From assembly GCA_964602655.1 (NCBI GenBank), contig CAZRSF010000024.1:1-64000 (forward strand): a stretch of 64,000 nucleotides of DNA. The letters are read 5' to 3'. The position numbers were made by a program, and so were the translations under genes. The first letter of the stretch is position 1. Every line of letters begins with the position of its first letter. The notes below the pieces were generated by a model. That model worked only from the letters and a program-made list of their open reading frames with translations, searched no databases and was not told where the DNA came from. Source of the stretch: Moduliflexus sp964602655. GTDB lineage: Bacteria > Moduliflexota > Moduliflexia > Moduliflexales > Moduliflexaceae. This document shows positions 6,674 through 15,112 of this stretch, piece by piece.

Positions 6674-7714
6674 ATGAAACAGATTCTTGTCACAGGCGGA
6701 TGCGGTTTTATCGGCAGCAACTTCGTGCGTTATATGCTCCGCCAGCATCCCGAATACACGATTGTCAACCTTGATAAACTCACCTACGCCGGAAATCCTG
6801 AAAACCTCCGGGATGTCGAACACCTGCCGACGTATAAATTCGTACATGGTGATATTGCCGACCGCAACCTTGTTGAAGGCTTGATGAAAGATGCTGACGC
6901 GGTGGTGCATTTTGCGGCGGAAACCCACGTAGATCGTTCGATCATGGACGCCGGAAGTTTTATCACAACCGACGTGCATGGCACGTTCGTCTTGCTGGAA
7001 GCCGCCCGAAAATACCCGGTTCAACGCTTCATCCACATCAGCACGGATGAAGTCTATGGTACGGCGATGTCGCCGGAAGGCATCAGCCGCCCGTCATTGG
7101 AAACCGACGCGCTGATGCCGCTGTCGCCTTACGCTGCCAGCAAAGCCGGCGCTGACCGCCTCGCCTTTTCTTTCTGGGCCACGCATAAGATTCCGGTTGT
7201 CATTTCGCGATGCAGCAACAATTATGGCCCGTATCAATACCCGGAAAAGCTGATTCCGCTTTTTGTGACAAATGCGCTTGACAATATCCCGCTTCCTGTC
7301 TATGGCGACGGGAAAAATACGCGGGATTGGATTTTTGTCGAAGACCATTGCCGCGCCATTGATTTGCTGCTGCACAGCAGCGGACATGACGGCGAAGTCT
7401 TTAATATCGGCGCAAGCCAGGAATTTTCGGTCTTGCAGATTACGGATTTGATCCTAAAGATTTTGGGCAAGCCCGCATCGCTCCTGCAATATGTGAAAGA
7501 TCGCGCCGGTCATGTGCCGCGCCACGCCGTAGATTCGTCCAAATTCGCCCGATTGTTTGACTGGAATCCCGCGACAGATTTTGCGGCGATGCTGGAAAAA
7601 ACGGTACGCTGGTATGTTGAGCATGAATCCTGGTGGCGGCGCATCAAAGAGCAGGATGCGAGCTATCGCAAGTATTACGAGCAGCAATATCGGGAACGCG
7701 AGGGTAAAGCATGA
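6674..7714 (+). CDS. rfbB: dTDP-glucose 4,6-dehydratase
   Basis: A 346-residue extended short-chain dehydrogenase. It has the NAD-binding GGCGFIGSNFVRY at residues 8-20, the RmlB active-site STDEVYG (the D-E pair provides the dehydratase acid and base) and the YxxxK pair in SPYAASKAG, followed by RCSNNYGPYQYPEKLIPLF, typical of RmlB. It converts dTDP-glucose to dTDP-4-keto-6-deoxyglucose, precursor of dTDP-L-rhamnose for O-antigen or other polysaccharides. Its stop overlaps the rfbD start (ATGA at 7711-7714). rfbA and rfbC are not in the window. Confidence 0.95.
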   Translation: MKQILVTGGCGFIGSNFVRYMLRQHPEYTIVNLDKLTYAGNPENLRDVEHLPTYKFVHGDIADRNLVEGLMKDADAVVHFAAETHVDRSIMDAGSFITTDVHGTFVLLEAARKYPVQRFIHISTDEVYGTAMSPEGISRPSLETDALMPLSPYAASKAGADRLAFSFWATHKIPVVISRCSNNYGPYQYPEKLIPLFVTNALDNIPLPVYGDGKNTRDWIFVEDHCRAIDLLLHSSGHDGEVFNIGASQEFSVLQITDLILKILGKPASLLQYVKDRAGHVPRHAVDSSKFARLFDWNPATDFAAMLEKTVRWYVEHESWWRRIKEQDASYRKYYEQQYREREGKA

Positions 7715-8574
7715 AAGTCGCGATTACAGGGTCGCGCGGCATGTTAGGCACTGACCTGATGCGCCTGTTCGAGCAAGAACATGAGGTGTTGGGGCTTGAT
7801 TTGCATAACTGCAATATTCTTGATGCCGCTCAAGTTCATAGTGTTGTCGCGCCGTTTTGCCCCGATGTCATCATTCATACAGCGGCGTACACGAATGTGG
7901 ATAAAGCCGAAAGCGACCGCGACGCTGCGTTCGCGTTAAATGAAACCGGCACGAAAAATGTGGCGGAAACAGCGAAAGCGTGTCAGGCGAAAATGGTCTA
8001 TATTAGCACGGATTACGTTTTCGACGGCACAAAAGGATCGCCCTATACAGAAGAAGACCCGCCTTGTCCGCTTGGCGTGTATGGCTGGTCGAAATGGCGC
8101 GGCGAAGAACAGATTCGAACGGTCTTCGCTGGGAACGCCGCGTCGTTTTTGATCGTGCGGATCGCCTGGTTATACGGCAAACATGGCAAGAATTTCGTGG
8201 AAACGATCCTGAATCTCGCGCAGCAGCAAGACACGCTGCGCGTCGTCAATGATCAATTCGGCGCTCCGACCTATACGCAGGAGGTCGCCCTCGCGTTGCA
8301 GGCGTTGATTCGATGCGACGCCTGTGGGATCGTGCATGTCACCAACAGCGGGCAATGCACCTGGCATGAATTTGCCGAAACAATCCTGAATTTTGCAGGG
8401 AAAACAGGCGTGACCGTTTTGCCGATTTCGTCGGCGGAACTGAATCGCCCCGCGCCGCGCCCGGCGTATTCGGTGCTGCGGCTCGATAAATTCACGCAAC
8501 TGACAGGCCAGCCGCCCCGTCATTGGAAAGACGGATTGCAGGCATATTTTGCAGAGAGACAGCAGCAAGATTAA
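7711..8574 (+). CDS. rfbD: dTDP-4-dehydrorhamnose reductase
   Basis: A 287-residue short-chain dehydrogenase of the RmlD family: GSRGMLGTDLMRLF at the N-terminus for NADPH binding, then NVDKAESD, the catalytic ISTDYVFDG and YGWSKWRGE (YxxxK), and a C-terminal RPAPRPAYSVLRLDKF typical of RmlD. It makes the last reduction to dTDP-L-rhamnose. It starts within the stop of rfbB, so the pair is translationally coupled. The intermediate step (RmlC epimerase) must be encoded elsewhere. Confidence 0.95.
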   Translation: MKVAITGSRGMLGTDLMRLFEQEHEVLGLDLHNCNILDAAQVHSVVAPFCPDVIIHTAAYTNVDKAESDRDAAFALNETGTKNVAETAKACQAKMVYISTDYVFDGTKGSPYTEEDPPCPLGVYGWSKWRGEEQIRTVFAGNAASFLIVRIAWLYGKHGKNFVETILNLAQQQDTLRVVNDQFGAPTYTQEVALALQALIRCDACGIVHVTNSGQCTWHEFAETILNFAGKTGVTVLPISSAELNRPAPRPAYSVLRLDKFTQLTGQPPRHWKDGLQAYFAERQQQD

Positions 8575-8654
8575 CTCGTGATGTGGCAGAGAACAGCAAC
8601 CATGTTTTGCGTCGAGTTCCCTGTCCGCATGACGCCTTGAATACAAACCGAAAC

Positions 8655-9620
8655 ATGAGAGTGTTAATTACAGGAATTACAGGATTCGCAGGCAGCCATT
8701 TGGTAGATTTTTTGATGAAGGAACACCCGGAAGTAGAGATTTTCGGCATTCGCCGTTGGCGCAGCCGGACAGACACAATCAGCCATTTTCAATATGATGA
8801 CCGCGTCAAAATCGTCGAATGCGAGATGCGGGATTTGACCTCGGTCTTCAGCGTGATTCAGCAGGTTCGCCCGGATCGCATTTTCCATTTAGCCGCGCAG
8901 AGCTTTGTACCAACGTCGTGGACATCTCCGGCAGATTCGCTCAATACGAACATTATCAGCCAATTGAATTTGTTCGAAGCGGTGCGCTCGGTCGGAATTG
9001 ACCCCTGGATTCAGATCGCCTGCTCGTCGGAAGAATACGGCATGGTGTATGAAAATGAAGTGCCGATCAAAGAGACCAATCCGCTCCGTCCGCTCAGCCC
9101 GTATGCCGTCAGCAAAGTGGCGCAGGATTACATGGGCTATCAATACAACATGAGTTACGGTATGAAAATCATCCGTACACGCGGTTTCAATCATACCGGC
9201 CCGCGGCGCGGCGACGTGTTTGTCTGTTCCAATTTTGCCAAGCAGATTGTGGAAATCGAAAAGAAAAAACGCCCGCCGGTCGTCAAAGTCGGCAACTTAG
9301 AAGCCAAACGCGATTTTACCGACGTGCGCGACATGGTGCGCGGTTACTGGATGGCGCTCGACGGCAAATGCACGCCTGGCGACGTATATAATCTCGCTTC
9401 TGGCACGACGATTACGATTCAAACGTTGTTAGACCGCTATTTGAGCATGAGCGACGCCAAAATCACGGTCGAAGTTGACCCGGCGCGGCTGCGTCCGTCA
9501 GACGTGGAAATCCTGTGGGGCGATTATTCCAAATTCCATGCCGCGACAGGCTGGAAACCGGAAATCCCGCTGGAAAAGACCATGCGCGACATTTTGGAAT
9601 ACTGGCGCGAACGGATTTAA
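8655..9620 (+). CDS. GDP-mannose 4,6-dehydratase-like NDP-sugar enzyme
   Basis: A 321-residue extended short-chain dehydrogenase with GITGFAGSHLVDF, GIRRWRS after the second strand (the arginine-rich NADP motif seen in Gmd), catalytic CSSEEYG and YAVSKVAQ (YxxxK), and GFNHTGPRRGDVF before the sugar-binding region. These features lie between GDP-mannose 4,6-dehydratase and GDP-6-deoxy-D-mannose reductase; dehydratase is the more likely reading because of RRGD and the glutamate pair in SSEEYG. ATG 8655 is chosen because the glycine-rich loop starts right after it; the open frame further upstream overlaps rfbD. The next gene is a paralogue, and the two probably act in sequence on GDP-mannose. 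Confidence 0.75.
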   Translation: MRVLITGITGFAGSHLVDFLMKEHPEVEIFGIRRWRSRTDTISHFQYDDRVKIVECEMRDLTSVFSVIQQVRPDRIFHLAAQSFVPTSWTSPADSLNTNIISQLNLFEAVRSVGIDPWIQIACSSEEYGMVYENEVPIKETNPLRPLSPYAVSKVAQDYMGYQYNMSYGMKIIRTRGFNHTGPRRGDVFVCSNFAKQIVEIEKKKRPPVVKVGNLEAKRDFTDVRDMVRGYWMALDGKCTPGDVYNLASGTTITIQTLLDRYLSMSDAKITVEVDPARLRPSDVEILWGDYSKFHAATGWKPEIPLEKTMRDILEYWRERI

Positions 9621-9630
9621 GTACGTTCAG

Positions 9631-9662
9631 AACGCCGAGGTCTTAGAGACCTCGGCGTTTTC
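9631..9662 (+). terminator. Rho-independent terminator
   Basis: A 12-base perfect stem (AACGCCGAGGTC...GACCTCGGCGTT) with a five-base loop followed by TTTTCT, eleven bases after the stop of the gene at 8655-9620. Confidence 0.75.
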
Positions 9663-9743
9663 TCATTAACCTATTCGAATCCGAACAACTCTGGAAGTTC
9701 GAATATATTCCGAATTTACAGCGTATTTCGAATCATTTCTTCC

Positions 9744-10712
9744 GTGAAGATTCTTATCACAGGCGCTACCGGATTTGTCGGAACCCATCTGTGCGAATAT
9801 CTGCTTTCGCAAGGACACGACATTCACGGCACCTACATTTATCCTCAAGAAGTCGAGCGATTTCCCGAACATCTTCGCCGCAGTATCACGCTGCATTCTT
9901 GCGATATGTCCGAAATGGAGCAGGTTCAGCAGCTTTTCAGCAACGCGACGTATGATCGCGCATATAATTTGGCCGCGATCAGCAGCGTGCATCAATCGTG
10001 GAGCAAAGGCCAGGAACTTGTGCTGAAAGTCAATCTTTACGGCTGGCTCAACCTCCTGGAAGGCTTACGCGTGTCTTCACCGAATGCCAGGATTCTCATG
10101 GTCAGTTCGGGGGAAGTATATGGCATTGTGCCACCAGAAAAACAGCCGACGACAGAACAGGAACCGTTGAGGCCAATCAGCCCTTATGCTGACAGCAAAG
10201 CCGCGCAAGAGATGTTTTCCTATCAATACATCCACCGCTATCAATCGCAAATTGTGATTGTCCGCCCATTCAATCACACCGGCCCCCGGCAGTCGCCCGA
10301 TTTCGTTTGTCCTGATTTTGCCCGGCAAATCGCAGAAATCGAAGCAGGTCGGCGCGAACCGGTCATGTCGGTCGGCAACTTAGACGCCCGGCGCGATTTT
10401 TCGGATGTGCGCGACATCGTCCGCGCTTATGCGCTTGCGCTGGAACATTGTCCGATTGGCACGCCGATCAACGTCGCGTCCGGTTCGGCCTATGCGGTGC
10501 AGCATGTGCTGGATACGTTGCTGTCGTTCAGCCGCGTACCGATTGACGTGCGGCGGGATCAGGCGCGAATGAGGCCGTCCGATACCGCGCTCATGCTTGG
10601 CGACGCCACGCTGCTGCGTCAATACACAGGATGGAAGCCTGAAATTCCGCTCGAAGAAACGCTCGCGAACGTGCTGGAATATTGGCGCGCGCAGGTCGGC
10701 GGGAAACAATAA
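9744..10712 (+). CDS. rmd: GDP-6-deoxy-D-mannose reductase-like enzyme
   Basis: A 322-residue extended short-chain dehydrogenase: GATGFVGTHLCEYL at the N-terminus, catalytic SSGEVYG and YADSKAAQE, then RPFNHTGPRQSPDFV and GNLDARRDFSDVRDIVRAY, which match Rmd proteins that reduce GDP-4-keto-6-deoxymannose to GDP-D-rhamnose. It is clearly paralogous to 8655-9620: both end in TGWKPEIPLE-(E/K)-T...LEYWR. The start is GTG 9744, since the nucleotide-binding motif begins at once and no ATG lies nearby. A terminator separates it from the previous gene, so it may have its own promoter in the AT-rich 9663-9743 stretch, which carries three TTCGAA-like sites. Confidence 0.75.
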   Translation: MKILITGATGFVGTHLCEYLLSQGHDIHGTYIYPQEVERFPEHLRRSITLHSCDMSEMEQVQQLFSNATYDRAYNLAAISSVHQSWSKGQELVLKVNLYGWLNLLEGLRVSSPNARILMVSSGEVYGIVPPEKQPTTEQEPLRPISPYADSKAAQEMFSYQYIHRYQSQIVIVRPFNHTGPRQSPDFVCPDFARQIAEIEAGRREPVMSVGNLDARRDFSDVRDIVRAYALALEHCPIGTPINVASGSAYAVQHVLDTLLSFSRVPIDVRRDQARMRPSDTALMLGDATLLRQYTGWKPEIPLEETLANVLEYWRAQVGGKQ

Positions 10713-10757
10713 AAAAACATACACATTTCAACTCAATACCACAATGGAGGCTATCTC

Positions 10758-11504
10758 ATGAAAAAAGTAATTGCGTTGTTCTTGAGTATATTGATATTCG
10801 GTTGCGTCGCTTCGGCGCAAGACCTTTCGGTTGTTACCGCGATATGGGCGCCATACGATATGGAAGAAAATGGCAAATTAGTCGGGATTGGCACGGAAAT
10901 TGTGCAAGCCACGCTTGAAAAGGCTGGCATCAACGCTGAAATCAAAGTCTATCCCTTTTCGCGCGCGCTGAAAATGGCAGAAAATGAACCGAATACGCTC
11001 TTGTTTACCGTTGTAAAAAGCCCCGAACGCGAGCCGCTGTTTACATGGATCGGGCCGATTGTTCCTCCGGTCAGAATCGTCATGCACAAGCTGAAAAAGC
11101 GGACAGATATCGTGGTGAATTCTTTAGAAGACGCCAAAAAATACACGATTGAAACGACTCGCGCCTCAGTGGGACATCAATATCTGCTGAAGGAAGGGTT
11201 TAAAGACGGCGTTGAACTTGATCCGGCCAATTCGAATCAGCAGAGCGTCAAAAATTTCTTTGGAGAACGCGTTGATTTGGAAGTCAGCGCCGAATTGAAT
11301 TTCATGTATGAAGCCAAACAACAGGGATTTTCCGTTGATGACACCGAAATCGCCTACGTATTATTTGAAAATGAAGCCTATATGGTCTTCAGCAAACAGA
11401 CGCCGGCGGACATCGTCGAAAAGGTGAAAACGGCCTTCGAACAAGTCAAGGCAGAAGGCGTTGTGGATGCGGTGGTTGCCAAATATTCGAAACTCTATCA
11501 ATAG
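10758..11504 (+). CDS. Family 3 periplasmic solute-binding protein
   Basis: A 248-residue protein with a good signal peptide (MKKVIALFLSILIFGCVASA, cut before QDL) and an SBP_bac_3 body: WAPYDMEENGKLVGIGTEIVQATLEKAGI, the usual ligand-domain opening, and the central FTVVKSPEREPLFTWIGP. Such proteins feed polar amino-acid ABC importers or act as sensors. GGAGG at 10745-10749 precedes ATG 10758. No permease or ATPase gene lies next to it, so it is an orphan; several orphan members of this type are not transporters. The ligand is unknown. Confidence 0.85.
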   Translation: MKKVIALFLSILIFGCVASAQDLSVVTAIWAPYDMEENGKLVGIGTEIVQATLEKAGINAEIKVYPFSRALKMAENEPNTLLFTVVKSPEREPLFTWIGPIVPPVRIVMHKLKKRTDIVVNSLEDAKKYTIETTRASVGHQYLLKEGFKDGVELDPANSNQQSVKNFFGERVDLEVSAELNFMYEAKQQGFSVDDTEIAYVLFENEAYMVFSKQTPADIVEKVKTAFEQVKAEGVVDAVVAKYSKLYQ

Positions 11505-11569
11505 CAACCATGTTGAGAAATACGGCGAATGCGAGTTGGCGACAAACGGTGAAACCGGGTGAAATCTCC

Positions 11570-11598
11570 TTGACATTCAGGTCAAGTTACGCTATCGT
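11570..11598 (+). promoter_or_regulatory. Sigma-70-type promoter
   Basis: TTGACA at 11570-11575, a 17-base spacer, and TATCGT at 11593-11598. It faces the ORF starting at 11648. Confidence 0.6.
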
Positions 11599-11647
11599 AA
11601 ATGGTGTTGAGGTGAACGCAACATCATGAACTTCAGGAGCGATGGCG

Positions 11648-12180
11648 ATGAGACAACTCTCTGTTCTGACAGGTATGGCGGTGGTGATTTCCGTTTTATC
11701 CGGAACACATGCCGAAAAACAGGAATCGGAGACCAATATCGAACGCCCACAATCCCGCCTGAAAATACGGATTGGCTTGCGGAGATGGCTCTCCTATTCT
11801 CCGCATCCCAATCCTGGCCTGACGGATTCAGCCGTCGGCACGCTCGGCGAAGCCGAATTATTCTGCAAACAGGCGCACGTTAAAGGCATTATCCCGCATG
11901 ATGACGCGAACGATTGCCTTGCGCAGAGCAACAATTCCTGCCCAAAAAGCGTTCGCGCGCTGCCATACCTCGTTGATGAACTTCCAGAATTTCACTGGCC
12001 GCAGCAGGCGTCATCCAGCGACTGCGGCGCCGATTCGCCAGAGTTCGCAGGAAATCAGCCGGGAAGCCCCAAACGCCAGGCTGCATCGGGGCGCAAACAT
12101 GATTGTAGGCCGAATGCACCTGCAACAGTCGCATATTTTGGAAGGATTGGAAAATTTTGCGCGGCAGGGATAACAAATAA
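11648..12180 (+). pseudogene. Unresolved, probably broken secreted-protein gene
   Basis: A promoter (11570-11598), a ribosome site (CAGGAG 11634-11639) and a plausible signal peptide (MRQLSVLTGMAVVISVLSGTHA) begin a gene at 11648. After about residue 30 the frame stays open to 12346 but reads unlike a folded protein, while the other two plus-strand frames hold interleaved open pieces (to about 11883 and from 11898 to 12173). This pattern suggests a secreted protein gene broken by frameshifts. I could not recognise the original family. The long frame overlaps the start of the FlgO-like gene, which argues against it being intact. Confidence 0.35.
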
Positions 12181-12266
12181 CCGAAACCGCACTGACTTCA
12201 AGCGTTTCTTTCCAGGTTCAATCTGTAAATGGGGCGAATTGAGGCCGCTTGCGGGTGAATATAGAT

Positions 12267-13469
12267 ATGAAATTTACACAGATATTATGCAGATTCGTGT
12301 TGTGCGTCATCATTTTTCAACACCTGAGCGCCTGTTCTCTGCCTGAATTGCCGAATCTTTCCGAAGAAAAAACACCGGGCGTCGTCGATCAACAAGCCTT
12401 GAACGATGTGGCGGTATCATTATCGGAACAATTGATCGGCGAGGGGATCGATACGGTCGCCGTGGTGGATTTTACCACGCCGGATGGCGACGTCACGTCG
12501 TTCGAACAAGCGATTACCGAACGAATCTTCCTTTCGATGGCGGGGTTCAGCGGCAAAATTTGGGCAATGCGCGGCAGCGACATGGACGCTGTTTTGGAAA
12601 GCTCCGACTCAGCAGCCGAGGTCTGGCGCGTCATGGGGATCAAAGCGATTGTCTCCGGCACGGTCACGCCTGATGACGAATCCGTTGCGCTGTCACTTCG
12701 CGTCGTGAACGCCGAAACGTCCGCGCTGATTTCGGAACGAGAAGAACAATGTCGAATGGTGATCGCGGCGGCGGCGGAGTCGTCATTTAACGAGCAGAAT
12801 GCGCAAAAGAAAGCGTCAGATTCGGAACCCCGCTCACGCGGCGCGGAGCTTGACGACGAACAATTTATGCCTGAATTTCCCTGGCCTCCGGCCTTAGCAT
12901 CGGCTTCGACCAAAATTCCGTCGGTGTTTCTCGTGAACGAAGATGCGGCGGCGACGCTCGCGCAGGTCTCCGGAAGGCTGGAAAACGCCTTAGATAACGC
13001 CGGATATATCGAGCGAAGTTATTATGCCGTTCCAAAGGGTTTCGCCCTCGTCACGCGCCTTGAGCAGGTCAATCCCGACGGCACGTCGAAGCCGATTCCC
13101 GACCGCTGGGCAGTTCAGATGACCTCGCCGAAAGTGTTCTCGCTCGCATCATATCTTCAAGCCTTGTTTACTGCGCAAGAAGGGCATTTTCGTATTATTG
13201 CCTTCATCGTCACGTCTGCGCCGTTTGCTCAAAACCCTAACGTGGTTGTCGAACGCGAGGACGCAATGGAATGGCTTTCGACCGGCGCGCAAACCCTGCC
13301 CGCCTCAATCGGCGGCCTGCCATACAGCGAGCGACATCACTGCGTGGCGCTGATTTACGAATTCGAGCAACCGACCCGTAATCACGACGCATCCTTTAAA
13401 ATGTTAAGCGCATTGTCCGGGATTGAGCATCTCAAAAAAGCGCAACTCTGGGAGATGTTAGAAAAATGA
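12267..13469 (+). CDS. FlgO-like outer-membrane lipoprotein
   Basis: A 400-residue lipoprotein. The signal sequence ends in LSAC, giving a lipidated cysteine at about residue 23. Residues about 45-160 match the FlgO domain: AVSLSEQLIGEGIDTVAVVDFTTPDGDVTSFEQAITERI, then the VWRVMGIKAIVSGTVTPDDESVALSLRVVNAET strand pattern shared with CsgG-like proteins. FlgO in Vibrio is an outer-membrane lipoprotein tied to the flagellar envelope, but FlgO domains also occur in non-flagellar proteins and no flagellar gene lies here. The C-terminal 200 residues are unassigned. ATG 12267 is chosen over TTG 12249 because of GGGTGA at 12253-12258 and the signal peptide. It overlaps the next gene by four bases. 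Confidence 0.7.
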   Translation: MKFTQILCRFVLCVIIFQHLSACSLPELPNLSEEKTPGVVDQQALNDVAVSLSEQLIGEGIDTVAVVDFTTPDGDVTSFEQAITERIFLSMAGFSGKIWAMRGSDMDAVLESSDSAAEVWRVMGIKAIVSGTVTPDDESVALSLRVVNAETSALISEREEQCRMVIAAAAESSFNEQNAQKKASDSEPRSRGAELDDEQFMPEFPWPPALASASTKIPSVFLVNEDAAATLAQVSGRLENALDNAGYIERSYYAVPKGFALVTRLEQVNPDGTSKPIPDRWAVQMTSPKVFSLASYLQALFTAQEGHFRIIAFIVTSAPFAQNPNVVVEREDAMEWLSTGAQTLPASIGGLPYSERHHCVALIYEFEQPTRNHDASFKMLSALSGIEHLKKAQLWEMLEK

Positions 13470-13894
13470 GCGTACGCGTCAATATGACCGTGTGTAAAAA
13501 ACAGTTGGCAGTCGCCTGGGTTATCGGCGGAGGCGTGATTTTTTTCGTCTTGCTGGCACAGACATTATTGGGGCATTATGGCGATAAGGCCGAAGAAGCG
13601 TGGGCTTGGTTCATGCCCTCGATTGTTCCGGCACTTTCAGTGATTATCAGCGGCGTCGTGGTTTCAGGGACGCTCGGCAAGGAATTAAAAACGACCACTG
13701 TTGACCGTTTTGCCTTTCAACTGTCCTTTATCCTCTCTGTCTGTTATTTGATCGTCGTAAGTTTGACCATTTTTCTTAGTCCGTTTTCGACGCTGCCGCC
13801 GTTGGAATTGATGAAAATGTCGAATTTATGGTTAGCTCCGATGCAAGGGGGCGTCAGCGCGGCATTGGTAGTCTTTTTTGTTTCGACAAAGTAA
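13466..13894 (+). CDS. Four-span membrane protein, function unknown
   Basis: A 142-residue hydrophobic protein with four predicted membrane helices (about residues 14-34, 50-70, 84-104 and 120-140) and short loops. No family recognised. It starts inside the stop codon of the FlgO-like gene (ATGA overlap at 13466-13469), so the two are co-translated and probably act together at the envelope. It ends seven bases before a perfect palindrome. Confidence 0.65.
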   Translation: MSVRVNMTVCKKQLAVAWVIGGGVIFFVLLAQTLLGHYGDKAEEAWAWFMPSIVPALSVIISGVVVSGTLGKELKTTTVDRFAFQLSFILSVCYLIVVSLTIFLSPFSTLPPLELMKMSNLWLAPMQGGVSAALVVFFVSTK

Positions 13895-13900
13895 CGGCCT

Positions 13901-13933
13901 AACCCTGGCAGGGTTCGCAACCCTGCCAGGGTT
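13901..13933. repeat. Intergenic palindrome (aaccctggcaggg type)
   Basis: Perfect 14-base arms (aaccctggcagggt / accctgccagggtt) around a five-base loop, between 13466-13894 and 13952-15007. Its arm sequence is closely related to those at 31632 and 42031. Confidence 0.85.
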
Positions 13934-13951
13934 AATCCGAAGGAGAGCATC

Positions 13952-15007
13952 ATGTTTTCTACACGGGTTCTCAAACAGACGGCTGCTGTCGTTGCAGTAG
14001 CGTATATGTCGGTATTGAACGCAAGCTCGGCGCTGGCCGCCGATAGCAGGTATTCGATTCGTCCAGAATTATTCGCGCAAGCCGGAACGGGCGATGCTTC
14101 CGAAAACGGGGAAGAACGGCAACTCCGCAAGGCGTTGTATGAAGAAAAAATTCGTGATCTGGATCAAGAGATGAGCCGCGCCAAAGGCGTCAGAAAAAAC
14201 TTATTTATGATCTCCATCGGCGCGCTTGCCGCAGGCGGAACGGTGAATTTAGCCGTGAATACCGTCAACGATGCCATTGACGATATTCCGACCTCAAACC
14301 CGGAAGCGCAGCCGTCATCCGCTCCGATAGATATCCGCATTGACGATTGTACGCGCTATCAATGCACCGCCAATGACGCGGACGATGCCAAAACCTCGAT
14401 GGACGGCATCAAAGGGATCGGCGGATGGATATTTTTGGCAGGCGCGTCAGGATTAGCGGCGACGCTTCTGTATTCGCCGGTCATCAAGAGCAAACAGAAA
14501 CAAGTGGATGCGTTACGCGCAGAACTCTACGGGCCGGGCGATTCCGGGAACGCGCTGACGCCGGAATTTCTGCAAACGAATGAAACGGCAGCGGCGATGT
14601 CTGACGAAATCAATGCTCTGAAACAACGCGCCGGAAAAAACCGGACAGTTAGCGATGTCTTCACGACGGCGGCTATTACCGGCATGTTGAGCGGATTTAT
14701 TCTGGTCGGCGCCTCCAACGCTTCCAGCGACATTGTGGATGATATTACGGTTGATCAGAGCAAGGCCGATGAAGTCAACGCCAAACAAGACGCGCTCGAT
14801 AAAGCTGACGGATTAGGCAATCTCGGCTGGGGATTGGTCGGCGCAGGCGCAGTGTCCGGCGCGGCTTCCTATCTGTTCTATCGCAGCGCGCGCGGCAAAG
14901 AAAAACAGGTGGATGACTTGGAAAATAGTTTGTTGCAGATTGCCGATCATCTGCGGATTTCCCCACGCGCCGACGGCGTGATGGTGATGTATTCCGCGCG
15001 ATTTTAA
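13952..15007 (+). CDS. Envelope protein with internally duplicated helical unit
   Basis: A 351-residue protein with a signal peptide (cut about residue 30, after SSALAA) and a strong ribosome site (AAGGAGAG) before ATG 13952. It contains two copies of one unit. Copy 1 (about 90-195): two hydrophobic segments around a polar Asp-rich loop, then a coiled coil KSKQKQVDALRAEL. Copy 2 (about 230-335): two hydrophobic segments around DDITVDQSKADEVN, then GKEKQVDDLENSLL. It ends in a strand that closes on an aromatic residue (VMVMYSARF). No family recognised. Genes on both sides are envelope proteins in the same direction. Confidence 0.65.
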   Translation: MFSTRVLKQTAAVVAVAYMSVLNASSALAADSRYSIRPELFAQAGTGDASENGEERQLRKALYEEKIRDLDQEMSRAKGVRKNLFMISIGALAAGGTVNLAVNTVNDAIDDIPTSNPEAQPSSAPIDIRIDDCTRYQCTANDADDAKTSMDGIKGIGGWIFLAGASGLAATLLYSPVIKSKQKQVDALRAELYGPGDSGNALTPEFLQTNETAAAMSDEINALKQRAGKNRTVSDVFTTAAITGMLSGFILVGASNASSDIVDDITVDQSKADEVNAKQDALDKADGLGNLGWGLVGAGAVSGAASYLFYRSARGKEKQVDDLENSLLQIADHLRISPRADGVMVMYSARF

Positions 15008-15112
15008 TTGTCATTCAACGAATGTTGCTTTCTTGTATAATAATTGTGTTTTGATTGGGGTCATTGACAGGTCGAATGGGTAGGGAACGATTTTTTAAAA
15101 GGAGTTTTTGTC

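Noticed and set aside
12267..13469. Flagellar FlgO as a functional call
   Set aside because: Only the FlgO-like domain is seen; no flagellar genes are near, so a flagellar role is not supported.
15036..15041. Perfect TATAAT as a promoter for the coiled-coil gene
   Set aside because: No acceptable -35 box at 16-18 bases (the nearest TTGTCA is 22 bases away), so it is not listed as a promoter.
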